This document shows, one piece after another, positions 10,451 to 21,594 of a DNA stretch of 64,000 nucleotides. Numbering within the stretch: the first letter of the stretch is position 1; each line of letters starts with the position of its first letter. The translations under genes and the position numbers were made by a program. The DNA lies in contig CM027381.1 of NCBI GenBank assembly GCA_015680905.1, positions 50,782,501 to 50,846,500 of the forward strand, read 5' to 3'. A model generated the notes under the pieces. That model was not told the origin of the DNA and ran no database searches. It was given only the letters and a program-made list of their open reading frames with translations. Source of the DNA: Coptis chinensis (Eukaryota; Streptophyta; Magnoliopsida; Ranunculales; Ranunculaceae).

Positions 10451-12539
10451 TGAAATTTGGTCTATGATACCAACAGATATACAATTAACGCCATAAACAG
10501 GTTAACATTTCAATGTTTATGCTTGAGTCAATTATAAATATGAGCATTACGTATTCTATTTACTGATTTAAACAAATCAGTGATAAGATTCCATTTTCGG
10601 CATACGTTCAATTGGATATACGCTAAATGACGTCTTAGACTTTTTCAATACATGATCAGTGGGATATCCAAGTTAATTAGCTTATTCATATCAATCTCTC
10701 AAACAGTCACAACTCTAAGAACCAGTAACCAAAGCCAAAATCACAATAGAAGTAATTTCCATAATTCCAGTGTGCTTTTAAACAAGTACTGGAGTATATG
10801 TTTCTTCAAACAGATCTCAAGCAAATGCCTCGAGGATTTTGTTATGAATCTCAAATACAGTGGATAATAGACAACACAAATATCCCATGCAAACATTGCA
10901 TTAAGCAGCCGTTCCCAAGGGAGGTAAGCAAAATCTACTGACAACAAATCTAATATTCTCCTGAGAATGGCAGAATAAAATTGTCACTTCAGTTGAGAAT
11001 AGGCTGGTGTGACTAGAACTACAAATTTTTTAAGACATAGTCAATGTTATTCTATACAAAACTTGCAACTATTATTCTGTTAAGTGAAAGATGATCAAAC
11101 CTCTGTAATTAGAGAATGATATGTCAAGTAGCTTCTGAATGTGACAGTACCAATGGAGCTTTCCAATATTATTGTTGGCATGGGTACACTATGCACAAAT
11201 GCACAATAGTAAGCTTCCATCACAAATATTTGGCAGCGTAACCTCCCAATTAGAATTCTTTCACTCTATCAAACAACTATTCTAAATTGTAGAATTGAAG
11301 GTCAAATCTTCCCGTCACAATACCCCTTGAATCTTCTGACTACCAAACTTGAAAAAAAACCAATAAGATTCACTCCACTAAAATTATGCTAACTCTAATG
11401 TGCTGAGAAACAAGCATGGACGAAGCATAACTGGACAATTATAGTCATAAGTGTTTGGGTTGGGACTTCCAACATTCCACTCCAGCTTGGCATACCTTGA
11501 AGTAAGTCTGACAAATTTCCACAATGTTGAGTTGGTGACAGCAGCTTATATCCATGAAATATTCATTGATTGTCATCAAGAATGAAACCTAAATTAAAGG
11601 TCTACTCAACAAGCATTCTGCAAGACATTAAACTGTAATTGTTCTCATACACTGTACAAGTTAGAATTCTTACCCAAACACATACTGCGAAATTTTTAGT
11701 ATCTGCGGAATGTTTAGTATCTCAGTAATGGTATCTGCTTACTGCGTACTACAGAATATTTCTTTCCTTTTTCATGGTATCTGCTTTTATATTTTCTGAC
11801 CCAAAACCCACTATCCACACCACGCCCAACACATTACAGGCGCAATGCTTAGGTATCACTTTGTTTGGGACTTTGTTCATATTTCACACCCCATCTCGTG
11901 CCACAAACCTGGAGAAATTCAAATGTCTGGCACTCGGTCTTGCATTGTTGTTGGCACTCGGTCGTTTTGGACTTTAGAGCAAGGTTGGTGACCAACAGCC
12001 ATGCTATATTTTTAAGACCGTTGTTGCAATAACATTCCTGATATATGAGTATCCACGCGAGGTATAGACTATAGACGCTACATGCTACACAACCTGGAAA
12101 GGAGCCCATGTATCATTTGTCATGGTTCAATTGTTTGGTGCATACGGTTTATTACTCCTATATATAGATGTCTCGAAGTCAGCACAGTAAACAGAACTTA
12201 AATACTTATTCAGCTCATTGCAAGGGTGTCAAGGTGTCGACTTACTCTAAAAGTGAGGAACTCCAAAACTATACAGAACATATACGATCTAATCCGGGCA
12301 AATAAATTATATATTATTGAGAGGGAAATCAACTGGTCTCAGGTAGATGAGTAGATGACTATGACTAAAGTAACTAAAATAAGTAGATCCATTGATATAA
12401 CGTAATATTATTAAGTCTTGGAGACTTTTGAAGCTCACCAATTATGTTTACATCCCATCACTTCCTACCTCCACCTCTTTACGAGATTTTATTAGATACA
12501 TCCGGTTAACTACTAAGTCTACGACAAATAGATAACAAT
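10451..12539. other. Unassigned 2.1-kb segment inside Tat-1
   Basis: This lies between the tandem array and the end of the minus-strand gene. In Tat-2 the same interval is only about 200 bp, so an insertion of roughly 1.9 kb is likely. I could not find inverted ends, a target duplication or a recognisable protein. Short open frames on both strands look like chance. Confidence 0.5.
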
Positions 12540-14790
12540 TTAAGACGACTGTTCGTCTTCTTCTTTAGAAGGGGTAGAATCTCCTCCTAAATCATCTTCT
12601 AAGCTGAGATCTTCAATGGCGTCTTCTATAGCACTAGGAAGAAGTATACCATCATTTTCTTTTAATGGACGAGAATCATTTAGCAAAGTATGATGTTCCA
12701 TAGCATTTTTTAGCACATCACGTGTTCCATTCAGCAAGTCGACATTCTTCTTAGTTGAAGACTCAAGCTGAGCATTTTCAAGCAACACTGCGGAGAGCTT
12801 TGGATTCAATGCAGCTAGCGTACCTTTTTCAACGCGCAATTCTCGCGTAATTTTCTTATAATTTGTCTCTTTTACTTTTAATGCTTTCTCCATAGCCATT
12901 TTTTGCTGCACCAAACAATCTTTTTCATGCTCTAAAGTAGACACTCGTTCTTTTAAAACCGACGACTCATTATTGACTTTGGCAACCTCAGCTGTAGCCT
13001 CGTCTTTATCGTTCTGAAGCTTCTCTATCATCAGTGGTGATAGACCCCGTTCTTTTTCTTTACCAAGCATTATCATTGCTTTAGCAAAACTCTCCTTAGC
13101 CTACAAAAATAAATTTATTACTACAATAAACTATGATAAATCCTTTAATTTAAGTGCAATGGAATACTAACCTCTTGCAACTTTTGCATCCCCATATTGC
13201 AAAAATCTGAAGTATCACCTATACAAATCAAGTTACCAGATTGAATGTTCTCTCCAGAAGTGGGCTGCATCAAATGTTTGTTAACGTAATCATCGAGCAT
13301 ATCAAAGTCAAGAACTTCAGTAGTTCTTAACACATCTATCATGTCTTCTTCCAGAAAACCAATTGAAATGGGTGCAGTAGCTTCCATTATTGTGGTGTTT
13401 ACAGCTTGTAAAGGGGCAACAACATCTTGCGTAGAGCTATCAACAATAGCATGAACCTCATTGGCCTGGGAAAGTCCACTCCTTGAAGGCTGCAGTTGGG
13501 TATCTTCAGTTTCTAAGCTAATTTCTATAACATGTGAAATAGTAGTTGCTGCATCTTTGTTACTTGCGACGAGGAATGCTTTAGCAGTACTTTGAGGAGC
13601 ATTATCTTCACATGCTTTGGGCTCCACAACATCAATAGAACGGCTTTGTGAGATTGTGGACTCAACACTACCGCTAATAAAGTTTTCATCAACTTTTCGT
13701 TTGTTCCTTCTATCTTCCTCTTCGGATGCCTTAGTTGACACTTCAGGCATTTTACAATCTTCCCAATCATCATCTTGCACTTCATTGGTTAGTTTTCACT
13801 TCTTTTGATTTGATCCCTCCCCAGAATTGAGCGATAATTTCCTTGGCAAGCAGTCACTTCTAAGATTCGTTCCATTACTTCGGCGCCTATCTGTCAATTG
13901 ATCTTTGGATGCAACATATTGCTCTTGATGCGTTTTTGGCCCAGAAAGTTTCTCACGATCATTTTGTCTCTCACTATGCCAACCCCAATAAGCAACCTCA
14001 TTAGGCCAAGATAAATCAAAAATGTGTTCCTCACGGTCACTACTAAAATAAAATTGTAAGTTCTCTGCAGCTCGTTTTCCAATCTCGATATTTGGAATAA
14101 TAGGGCGTTCATCTATAGAGCATCACAAATAAATAACGTCATTTAAACATACAAATATACAACAATAAAAATCAATAAAACTCAATGTGAGAATTTAACG
14201 CTTTTCGTACCTTGTATTTTATTTGGAACACGTATTCCATGGGGATTCCATGGTCCTCGGAGGAGAAAACAATATTTATCCTAGTCTTTGTAACCTTTTG
14301 GTAAGTCTTTAAACTTCTTCTCAGTCTTCCAGTCTACGGTAAAATATGACGACCCATCTTCCTCAATGCGACGTTGCGGTCGCAGCAAAAGAAACAATTC
14401 TTCAAAACCAAAGGGACGCTTGTAGCTTTTTGCCAAGGCTTTAGCTCGTGCAAATACCGACCATAGCATCATCCCGATTTGTATTGGTGCAATCTTCCAT
14501 AAAGACAATAATCGTGCAGCGTCATAATCTAGCGGGATTGTTAAACCTCGGTCCATTTGCGCACACGTTACGACCATTTATCCCTCTTCCACGGGATGAT
14601 TTGTGCTGAAATTTTCAAGTTGCTTGACATCAAAGTTCTTCAGCTGGCAAAGACCCTTAATTCCTTCCGTACCAGTTACGTGAATAATAGATCTCGGCAC
14701 AAGCGAATGCTCTAATCATCACCGTCGAATAATTTCACCAGTACATGTTACCATCGTCATTCTAGCATCTTCATGGCTACTTCAGACTTT
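12540..14790 (-). pseudogene. Minus-strand multi-exon gene of Tat-1 (coiled-coil protein)
   Basis: On the strand opposite gag-pol. Exon 1 (about 14790-14211) has ARLLSLWKIAPIQ and MLWSVFARAKAL and ends at a GTACG donor. Exon 2 (14112-13172) starts after CTATAG, with DERPIIPNIEIG then an acidic, Ser/Thr-rich stretch, and ends at GAG|GTTAGT. Exon 3 (13100-12540) is a long coiled coil (LKERVSTLEHEKD..) with an acidic C-terminus. Exons join in frame apart from several stops (for example just before 14577, at 14281 and near 13800). Tat-2 has a relative with the same exon 2/exon 3 junction. Extra antisense genes are known in Tat elements; the function is unknown. Confidence 0.65.
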
Positions 14791-14934
14791 CACGTCATAT
14801 TTATTTCCGCTCATAATTACCATATATAACGATCGGGTATGTTACACTTAGAAGACGATTTGTTCCTTAAACAAAAGTGAGATACGTACTCTTACTTAAC
14901 AAAAGTGTACGTAACCTTTTATAAAGATAAACAA

Positions 14935-14967
14935 GATTAATCCTTATTAAATAGATAAGGATTAATC
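14935..14967. repeat. Perfect 13-bp inverted repeat
   Basis: GATTAATCCTTAT, a 7-base loop, then ATAAGGATTAATC. The word GATTAATCCTTATCTATT recurs at about 15127. It lies upstream of the Tat-1 minus-strand gene and could be a promoter or hairpin element of it. Confidence 0.6.
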
Positions 14968-15340
14968 CTTTTATAAAGCTACCTCCTGGTAAAATGGGAT
15001 ACGTACTCTTACTTCAAGCCTTGAAGTAATCCAGTTTTCACAGTCCCTATTAATCAAAACACCAATTCGTAATCCAGTTTTTCACATTCCCTATTAATCA
15101 AAACACCAATTCCACTTTGTTCCAGATTAATCCTTATCTATTTAATTATCAATATATACCAACAGACCAACAAATTAAGTTAGCCTACCCAAACTAATAA
15201 ACCTTGGGCTTTTCATCACATCAATATGTTTATATGTCAATGATGTTTATTTATAATACATGGTCTAAACACTATACCAGTTATTATGGTTCAGTTTCTT
15301 TTCCCTATTTTTTCTTTGCCACATCCAATCAATTCCATAT

Positions 15341-15645
15341 GGCAAAGAAGGGGCAATGTACGTACCTCCACATTCGTACCCTGGCTAATGAATTCATTAG
15401 GGACTTAGTCTTTATATTAAGTCTAAGTGACCGGTCCTCGGTTACCTGGACGGCTCACAGTTCCAGTTAGCCACTTGGACGGCTCACATGTCCACTTAGC
15501 CACCTGGACGACTCACAGCTCTAGTTAGCCACTTGGACGGCTCACATGTCCACTTAGCCACCTAGACGGCTCACAGCTCGAGTTAGCCACTTGGATGGCT
15601 CACATGTCTACTTAGCCACCTGGATGGCTCACAGCTCTAGTTAGC
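15341..15645 (+). repeat. Tat-1 polypurine tract and truncated 3' LTR
   Basis: GGCAAAGAAGGGG (15341-15353) is the likely polypurine primer, followed by the LTR start TGTACGTACC at 15357. The copy matches the 5' LTR through its 29-bp repeat array and then stops abruptly after CTCTAGTTAGC near 15645. The rest of the LTR, including the R-U5 part, is missing, so the right end of Tat-1 was deleted or recombined within the repeats. Confidence 0.8.
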
Positions 15646-17303
15646 TAAAACATAGTTATATCCATCTACATTAAAACATGAACTGTTACCTAAAGCTAAA
15701 AAATAATTGAGAACTAAAAAGTACCTAAGAGCTCAAGTTTGAACATGAAAATTGATGGTTGATTCGCACTTTCAAGAAATAAAACTTGAACTGTTACCTA
15801 AAGCTAACATGCAAAACAAAGACCCATATGCAGGAAACAATACAAAGATGATAGAACCAGTGTCGGCTCGTCCATAAGGCGAGTTAGGCGATTGCCTAAG
15901 GCCTCAAATTTCCACAAAAAGCGTACTATGCAACATAAAATTCCTACTAAATATGCAATAAATCTTACTAAAAGATTTTTGGATACTACAAAACATAATA
16001 CATATCCCATACAAGTCTCCTCATAAAAGGTAATAACTTTCCTTCTCTTATGTTAAAAAGAATTTCCGAAAATACCTCAAATTTCAAATGGTTAAATTTT
16101 CAATTTTCCATCTCTATACTATATCTCCATAAATGATAAGTTTAACCAGACCTATGAGAAACAAATTAATCAAAATAAGCATAAATTTCAACCCTATTAG
16201 GCAAAGAAAACTTGTTATGTAGTGTAGAATTGCAAACAAAAAAAGGAATAACTAACTTAAATTTTGGTTTGGAAAAAGGCCTCAAGTTCTAAGTTTCGCT
16301 TAAGGCCCTAGCACCGAAGCTAGGGCCGGCCCTAGATAGAACCATACTAATCTTGAAACAAGGATAACCTAAAACCTTCATCAACATACTAGGGGAGCAG
16401 TCTAAAGTACCTGAGCGATGATAGAATTCCCTTGGTAGATGGTGCAAGATCTATGAAAGGTAGAAACTCTATCTTTAAACCAGGATAGGGCTCTCCACAA
16501 TATCTCAAACTTCTGAATATCAGTTTCAGAAACAAAATCCTGCAGAGTGGCAGGGGATGATGGCTGCCAAGAAAGCAATCAACCATCAGTTTCTTTACAA
16601 CTTGCTGAATATCAAAATTTTACTAAAATTTTAAGCATAAGTAAATAACCTCATTCATGTCAAAAACCAACACCAAAGCTGACAAGTTGTCCAACTTGGG
16701 CAGTACCCCTATAGAAAAACAATCCCCAAGATGAGCCATCCACACAAAAACATCAGTTGTGTAATACTTGGTACTAAGAGCACCTATTAAATGAGAAAGA
16801 AAGATAGTTATAATACAAGGTTGGAACCAAAAAAAATAAGACAAATCTTGATTACTTACCCATAGCACAGTATTTCAGATGATAATGATGAAATCGATTT
16901 AAGGTCGAGAAAGAGAGAAATTGAGATCTAGAGTCGTCTAATTTTGGAGTGGTGGAGAGATAAGTGGTGGAGCCGACTGATTTTGGAGAGAGGGTCGTGG
17001 TTGAGTGGGGAAGAGAAAAGAGATAGAGAGGGGAGAAGAAAGAAGAGAGTGGAGAAGGAGGAGTTTCAGAGCCACATTCTCGATCTAAATTTTGAAAATT
17101 TTGTTTTTTTGTGTTGGTATTTTTTTTCCGAAATTTTGTTTATTTCGTATGCTAATTGAGAATTGATTGTATCTGTAAGATTAGAATAGATAGAGGGATG
17201 GGATTGGCTGTGTCTAGAATGTGGCGTGGCTACAGTGCCTGTGCCTCTATCCCTCCCCATTATATCTATAATGAAGAAGATAAATAAAACAACTAAACTC
17301 ACC
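15646..17303. other. Unrecognised segment with gene-fragment character inside element 1
   Basis: This lies between the truncated Tat-1 LTR and the PMD exons. A 20-bp word, GAACTGTTACCTAAAGCTAA, occurs twice (about 15682 and 15792). On the minus strand there is a CT-rich stretch like a 5' UTR (about 17060-16900) and possible splice sites: a TGG|GTAAGT donor near 16861, a TTTAATAG acceptor near 16788 and a CAG|GTACTT donor near 16409. Exon-like open frames between them encode no protein I recognise. It could be a host gene piece captured by the element, or an unrelated insertion. The hAT element at 15858-16334 is inserted here. Confidence 0.4.
15858..16334. mobile_element. Non-autonomous hAT element (477 bp)
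   Basis: The left end is CAGTGTCGGCTC. The right end, from the other strand, is TAGGGCCGGCCC. It is flanked by identical 8-bp copies of GATAGAAC (15850-15857 and 16335-16342), the duplication length of hAT transposons. It has no coding capacity. Its ends are related to those of the element at 21595-22811. Confidence 0.85.
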
Positions 17304-19155
17304 AGGGTATACTGATCAATCTGCGGCTCTAACTCATGGAAACGAGCATCAGGCACCTCAGGAATGGAAAGGTAAGTAGCCTCCCCATCAAGTCCACACA
17401 CGGCAAACATTATCAGATTAGTGGCAAACACAGGAGCTGGATGATATGCATTCACAGGTTGTGGGTTGTAAACAGGCTGTGGTAGATGAGGAATACGTAG
17501 CACACGTCTCATCCCTTCTAGGCCCATAAACTCGAAGTTGTTAGCCCGACCAACAGGGGGCAACAACGGACCTATAGAGACACAGTTCCACAATCTATAA
17601 TACTGATCAGCAGTCTACTCAACAATAAAAGAAGACGCATCTGGCCAAGGACCACCACTAGCATGAACTTCATGAACTTGAGTTCTACTCCACGACTTAG
17701 CATCACTAACATCTGGTATGGGAGCACATGGAAATCCATAATGTCCAGTCAATTGTCTCCAACATCTGTCACCACAGTACCAAACCTTACAGTCACGTGT
17801 GGCAAAAATAACTCTGTAACGTAGCAAAACACAAGCATGCCGCATAACTGGATCGTCAAAGGCAGTAGACAAACGCCAAGGTTTCCACTCAATAGATGAC
17901 AATGATCTAATATCAATCTGAGCACGAGCCATACACACATTATTTCTAATCTGCCCCCTGTTACGAGTCAAGTGAGTCCCTGACCAACTTGCAAATCTAG
18001 GGCGAGTATCAGAAATTATGTCTATGTTAGGACAAAGACAACGGAAGTGCTCGTAAAACAAAATCTCCAAAAGTCCTATGAATCCTGCAATCTGAGAACT
18101 TTTACTTCCAAATGTCTATGAAGATTCGTCTAACGCCGTTATCAGTGTGGCATATACTGAGCTACCAAGGTCATAATCTCTCATATTATGCAAATCAGAA
18201 ACATAAGTATAATATCTAAGTCGTACAGTAGAATGACCATTTGAAAACAAAACATGCCCAATAAAAAAATATCAAAAAAGCCCTAACATACACAGCAACA
18301 CCCTCACTACCAAGTAAAATAGTCAAAATTAACTCCGTTCGTGTAGTAGGATCCAAGAGAGGTTCTATGTATGCAGTCTTAATATGAGATAGCTTAATAC
18401 CAGAAGAATTATAAGCATCAGCATCTAAGATAGGAAAAATCATAAGCATACTACCAATATTTTCATCATTTGTATTAAAAGGTATCGGTTGGCCTATACC
18501 GATACTCAACCCAGAAATCATGGTGAAGTTTAGTGGTGTGCCCAACTCCGCACAAGGAAAATAAAATGTATGAGTTATATTCCACCATCTTTCTATTGAA
18601 GCAATGACCACTACCCAATCAGCCTTCTCATAATCTACATCAACCAAAAGACCCAAAGGTGTACACAAAATATTATTTCTAATATGTACAAACTCATCCA
18701 AACTCTTAAGAACCTTCCACCACTCTCTAACACTAAGTAAAGTCAATCTAACTCGGTAGTCAATAACTTGCTGATATTATAAAAAAAATGCATATAAGAT
18801 AAATAATTAATTGGTCCAACTCAACTAATTATTAATACATAATATTCAAAATATTTAATCAAAACTAATTAATTACTTGAGAATTAGCCACTACACTCGA
18901 CACGTGTTTTGTATCACGTGTAGAAGACACAACTTGCATATCAAGTGTTTCATCGGGATTAAATTGTCAATCAAAATCGTTCAATTGATACTCAAGTACA
19001 TAGGGATGTCTATCAGTCGGCGTGACATTCTCTACTTCTTCTCCCCCACCGTCTTCTACTTCCTCGACTTCTTCTAACTCTACGTCATCGCCAATGTCGT
19101 TTGTGTACTGCCAATACTCATCATCATCACCGTCAAAAGGTTGAAAAGGATCCAT
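17304..19155 (-). pseudogene. Plant mobile domain (PMD, MAIN-like) gene of element 1, N-terminal part
   Basis: The start chosen is ATG at 19155 (MDPFQPFDGDDDEYW), which opens a strongly acidic N-terminus. An intron (about 18876 to 18777) leads to the PMD: SVREWWKVLKSLDEF, then SIERWWNITHTFYFPCAELG, FTMISGLSIGIG, HIKTAY and, after a frameshift near 18280, FYEHFRCLCPNID, W..WRLS, WYCGDRCWRQLTGHYG and LLPPVGRANN. The exon ends with the sequence FHELEPQIDQYTL at a GGTGAGTTT donor (about 17304). In-frame stops lie near 18969, 18120 and 17612. PMD proteins (MAIN, MAIL1) act in the nucleus in silencing and genome maintenance and are also carried by transposons. The 3' exon is at 2564-2799. Confidence 0.8.
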
Positions 19156-19484
19156 ATAAAATTTCAAGAGTTTAGGTAGGTTTTTGTTTTTTTTTTTTTT
19201 AATAAGGAGAGGGTTTATCAATTGAGAGAAAAATTAAAAATGAATGAACCACGCAGTTTTGGTTATGTATATAAATACATAGCACGCGGTGTTTCGCATT
19301 AATCGCCGTGATCTTGGTTTTTCAAAAAGTCGTGGGCTATCTGTTGTGATTTATCCAAAACTACGTCATTTGATGTCAACTATTTGATATCACTCTTGAA
19401 GTTGGTTGGTATTTTTTAGGTTTGGTATTTGGGTTGGTTCAAATATTTGGTGTTTTTTTTGTTTCTCTCCTGAAGATGCTATAA

Positions 19485-20852
19485 TGATTAAATTATCTAA
19501 ACTTTTAAAAATGAAAGAAAAAAAAAATAGTGGTAGGGGTCCTAGAAAGTTGGCTATCATTTTGTGTAGAAATATTAACTTACTTAATAATTAATTACTT
19601 AAAGAGAATTGATAAGCTAAAAGGGGGAGTGAAATTTGTAAGCTTACTAGGCTTAGGCCCAAGTCCATCCCTCTTTTTCTTTTACAGGGCAATACATGGT
19701 ACTCATTCTGTAAAGCCCAAGCCTATTATTCTGTAAAGCCCATCAGCCTTTGTTGACTTGTTTGATTGAGTTGAACACTTGAACCACGACCTGGGCTTTA
19801 AGTGCTTAACCACCACAAAGCCCTTACCAATGTGGACTGGTTATTTATTTACTCTTCTGTTATTTCATGTCAAACCCAATCAACAAAAAAGAGTCTGGTT
19901 TATCTATAACCGGGTACAGATATGAATTTCGTATTATTGAACCGTTAGATCGGTGCCGAAATACACAACACATAGATGTCGAGGTCGAAGTCTGTATTTT
20001 GAGGCAAATGTGTGTATTTCGAGACGATCTAACAGTGTAATAACACGGTTACAGATATTCATCTTTGTACCCAATTATAGAAGAACTGGACTCAACAAAA
20101 AAAATATCAAGCTAGCCAATCAGACCTCCCAGGCTCCCACTCAGCGTGGAATGTGCACTCAGTTAGTCAGTTCTGAAGATTTGGTGACCATGCAAACCAA
20201 ATGAATGACTTTTACTGTTTAGAAATTAAAATGTTAAAGTTATCTCTCTGAGTTTGAGTTTGATCGTATTGTTTTATGGAGAAAGCATACTAAGGATTCT
20301 CTTTTGATAGACTTTTGACTTTTTGAGCATTCCAATTTCCAACATTATATATTGTTTCTAGTTTCTACCTTGTTTCGCAATTTTTTGGTACTCATTTTTA
20401 CTGATTTTTTTCAACACATTCTCGCAGAGAGACTCACTCTGAAATCATTCGGTCCTTAGACCAATATCTGGTCATGGAATTAGTCACTGAGTCTCACACC
20501 TAGAGGATCAGGAATTTCTTTATTTCTAAAAATGAAGGTTTGTCCAAGATTTTGTACTGTGTCCCACAAAGTAATGTATTTTCTCCATTTATGCTTACAA
20601 TTTATCATGCTGAATGTCGGTCAGCTGGACGCCTGGACTGCTGGAGTAGTCAAATATCAGCTAATGATGATACAATAATGGATCTAGTGATGTCTTTCCG
20701 AAAGTCAATTTAGTGCACAAATACTGAAGAAGTTTGATTGCAACCTATATATTTGCTGGTGCAGTTTGAAAACTGTCAATGGTGGCCCAAACCGACCAAT
20801 ATAGGAAGCAATGAAGCATAGTTAAGCCAGTCTGGTATTTGTTTTGGTGCAG
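19485..20852. other. Intergenic DNA with a small foldback
   Basis: No gene seen. It contains the inverted repeat at 19904-20080. The rest is AT-rich unique-looking sequence. Confidence 0.5.
19904..20080. mobile_element. Foldback (MITE-like) repeat, 177 bp
   Basis: The arms of about 60 bp start CTATAACCGGGTACAGATAT and end, on the other strand, CTATAATTGGGTACAAAGAT. Both arms contain CTGTTAGATCG- or CCGTTAGATCG-type words further in. I could not settle a target duplication, so the superfamily is open. Confidence 0.6.
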
Positions 20853-20975
20853 GACACGACAGAGCTGGAGCCGCAGATCCGTCCAGGGAGGACTAGAGTT
20901 GGTGAGCCGACTGCAGATAAAGAAGTTGGCAATACTGACGGACTGTCAGAATTTAGCTGCAATTTTGAAGCGTAG
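20853..20975 (+). pseudogene. Possible terminal exon of an unidentified gene
   Basis: An acceptor-like TTTTGGTGCAG is followed by a 40-codon open frame (DTTELEPQIRPGRTRVGEP..) ending at TAG 20973-20975. Codon and residue composition look more protein-like than the surroundings. No upstream exon was recognised and the protein is not known to me. It may be a relic or chance. Confidence 0.25.
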
Positions 20976-21051
20976 AGAGACTACACTTTCATGGGGGAGC
21001 GACTAGTGACATTTACACTTTTTTGGCTCAATTGGATGATTATAATTTTTA

Positions 21052-21271
21052 GGGTGAACTAGTGTTACCTTCTACTAGATGAGCCAATTAGGATTTTCCC
21101 CCGACTAGATGGGAAATTAGGGTCTCCCCCCTAAATACACACAAAAAAATTTCGGTCAACCCACTTTGACTTCTTTTTTTGTGTGTATTTAGAGGGGAGA
21201 CCCTAATTTCCCATCTAGTAGGAGAAAATCCTAATTGGCTCATCTAGTGGGGGGGTAATACTAGTTAACCC
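21052..21271. mobile_element. Mutator-like foldback MITE (220 bp)
   Basis: A nearly complete palindrome. The left end is GGGTGAACTAGTGTTACC and the right end, from the other strand, is GGGTTAACTAGTATTACC. Arms of about 100 bp (AGATGGGAAATTAGGGTCTC in both) surround a short centre. It is flanked by identical 9-bp copies of TAATTTTTA (21043-21051 and 21272-21280), the duplication size of Mutator-like elements. A transcript would form one long hairpin. Confidence 0.85.
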
Positions 21272-21594
21272 TAATTTTTATTACATTAGTAGAACAACAA
21301 ACATAGTAGCTCATAGTATAGCTAGTAGAGGTAGGCGGATGCCACCGTACTCTTGTCTAGACCGTGCCTCGGCGAGGTCATTAGTAAAATTATGTATGTG
21401 TTGTAATCTTAGGGAACTTTCCTAGTTTGGTTTGCTCCCTTTTGCTAAAAATAAAATAAATAAATAAATAATTGCAGGGCTTATATTTCGAAGGTTGGAT
21501 GGACATGAATTGAGCTGCAGGAGTACGTGCAACACTAGTGATAAGTCTTTAAATTCATGAACCAACACCAAATTTGCTATATATTAGAACATGG

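Larger units (their letters stand above)
2800..15645 (+). mobile_element. Tat-lineage Ty3/gypsy LTR retrotransposon (Tat-1), decayed
   Basis: A 12.8-kb element with 5' LTR, TGGCGCC primer site, gag, protease, reverse transcriptase, RNase H, a second archaeal-type RNase H, integrase, a tandem array, a minus-strand gene, a polypurine tract and a truncated 3' LTR. The second RNase H before integrase, the primer site and the large 3' region are marks of the Tat clade (Ogre/Retand/Tat). Several stops and frameshifts break gag-pol, so it is not self-sufficient. The five bases before it are ATATG; the right copy is lost with the end of the 3' LTR. It lies inside the 3' exon of a PMD gene and is therefore younger than the surrounding TIR element. 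Confidence 0.9.
2069..19481 (-). mobile_element. PIF/Harbinger-like TIR element carrying a plant mobile domain gene (element 1), with a Tat retrotransposon nested inside
   Basis: The left end reads GAGCATCTTTAGGAGAGA. The right end, read from the other strand, is TAGCATCTTCAGGAGAGA. The flanks are TAA at 2066-2068 and TAA at 19482-19484, the 3-bp TWA duplication typical of PIF/Harbinger. Inner ends also resemble each other: a GTGGTGTTTCG or GCGGTGTTTCG word occurs at about 2261 and 19286. The payload is one minus-strand PMD gene in two pieces, 2564-2799 and 17304-19155, split by Tat-1. No DDE transposase and no ORF1 is visible; only about 490 bp separates the left end from the PMD 3' end. The Harbinger assignment rests on the ends, the duplication and comparison with 26256-30467. 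Confidence 0.72.

Noticed and set aside
9896-10453. Three overlapping forward open frames and one reverse over 10.0-10.45 kb
   Set aside because: They come from a 44-bp tandem repeat whose period is not divisible by three, so the same sequence is read in every frame.
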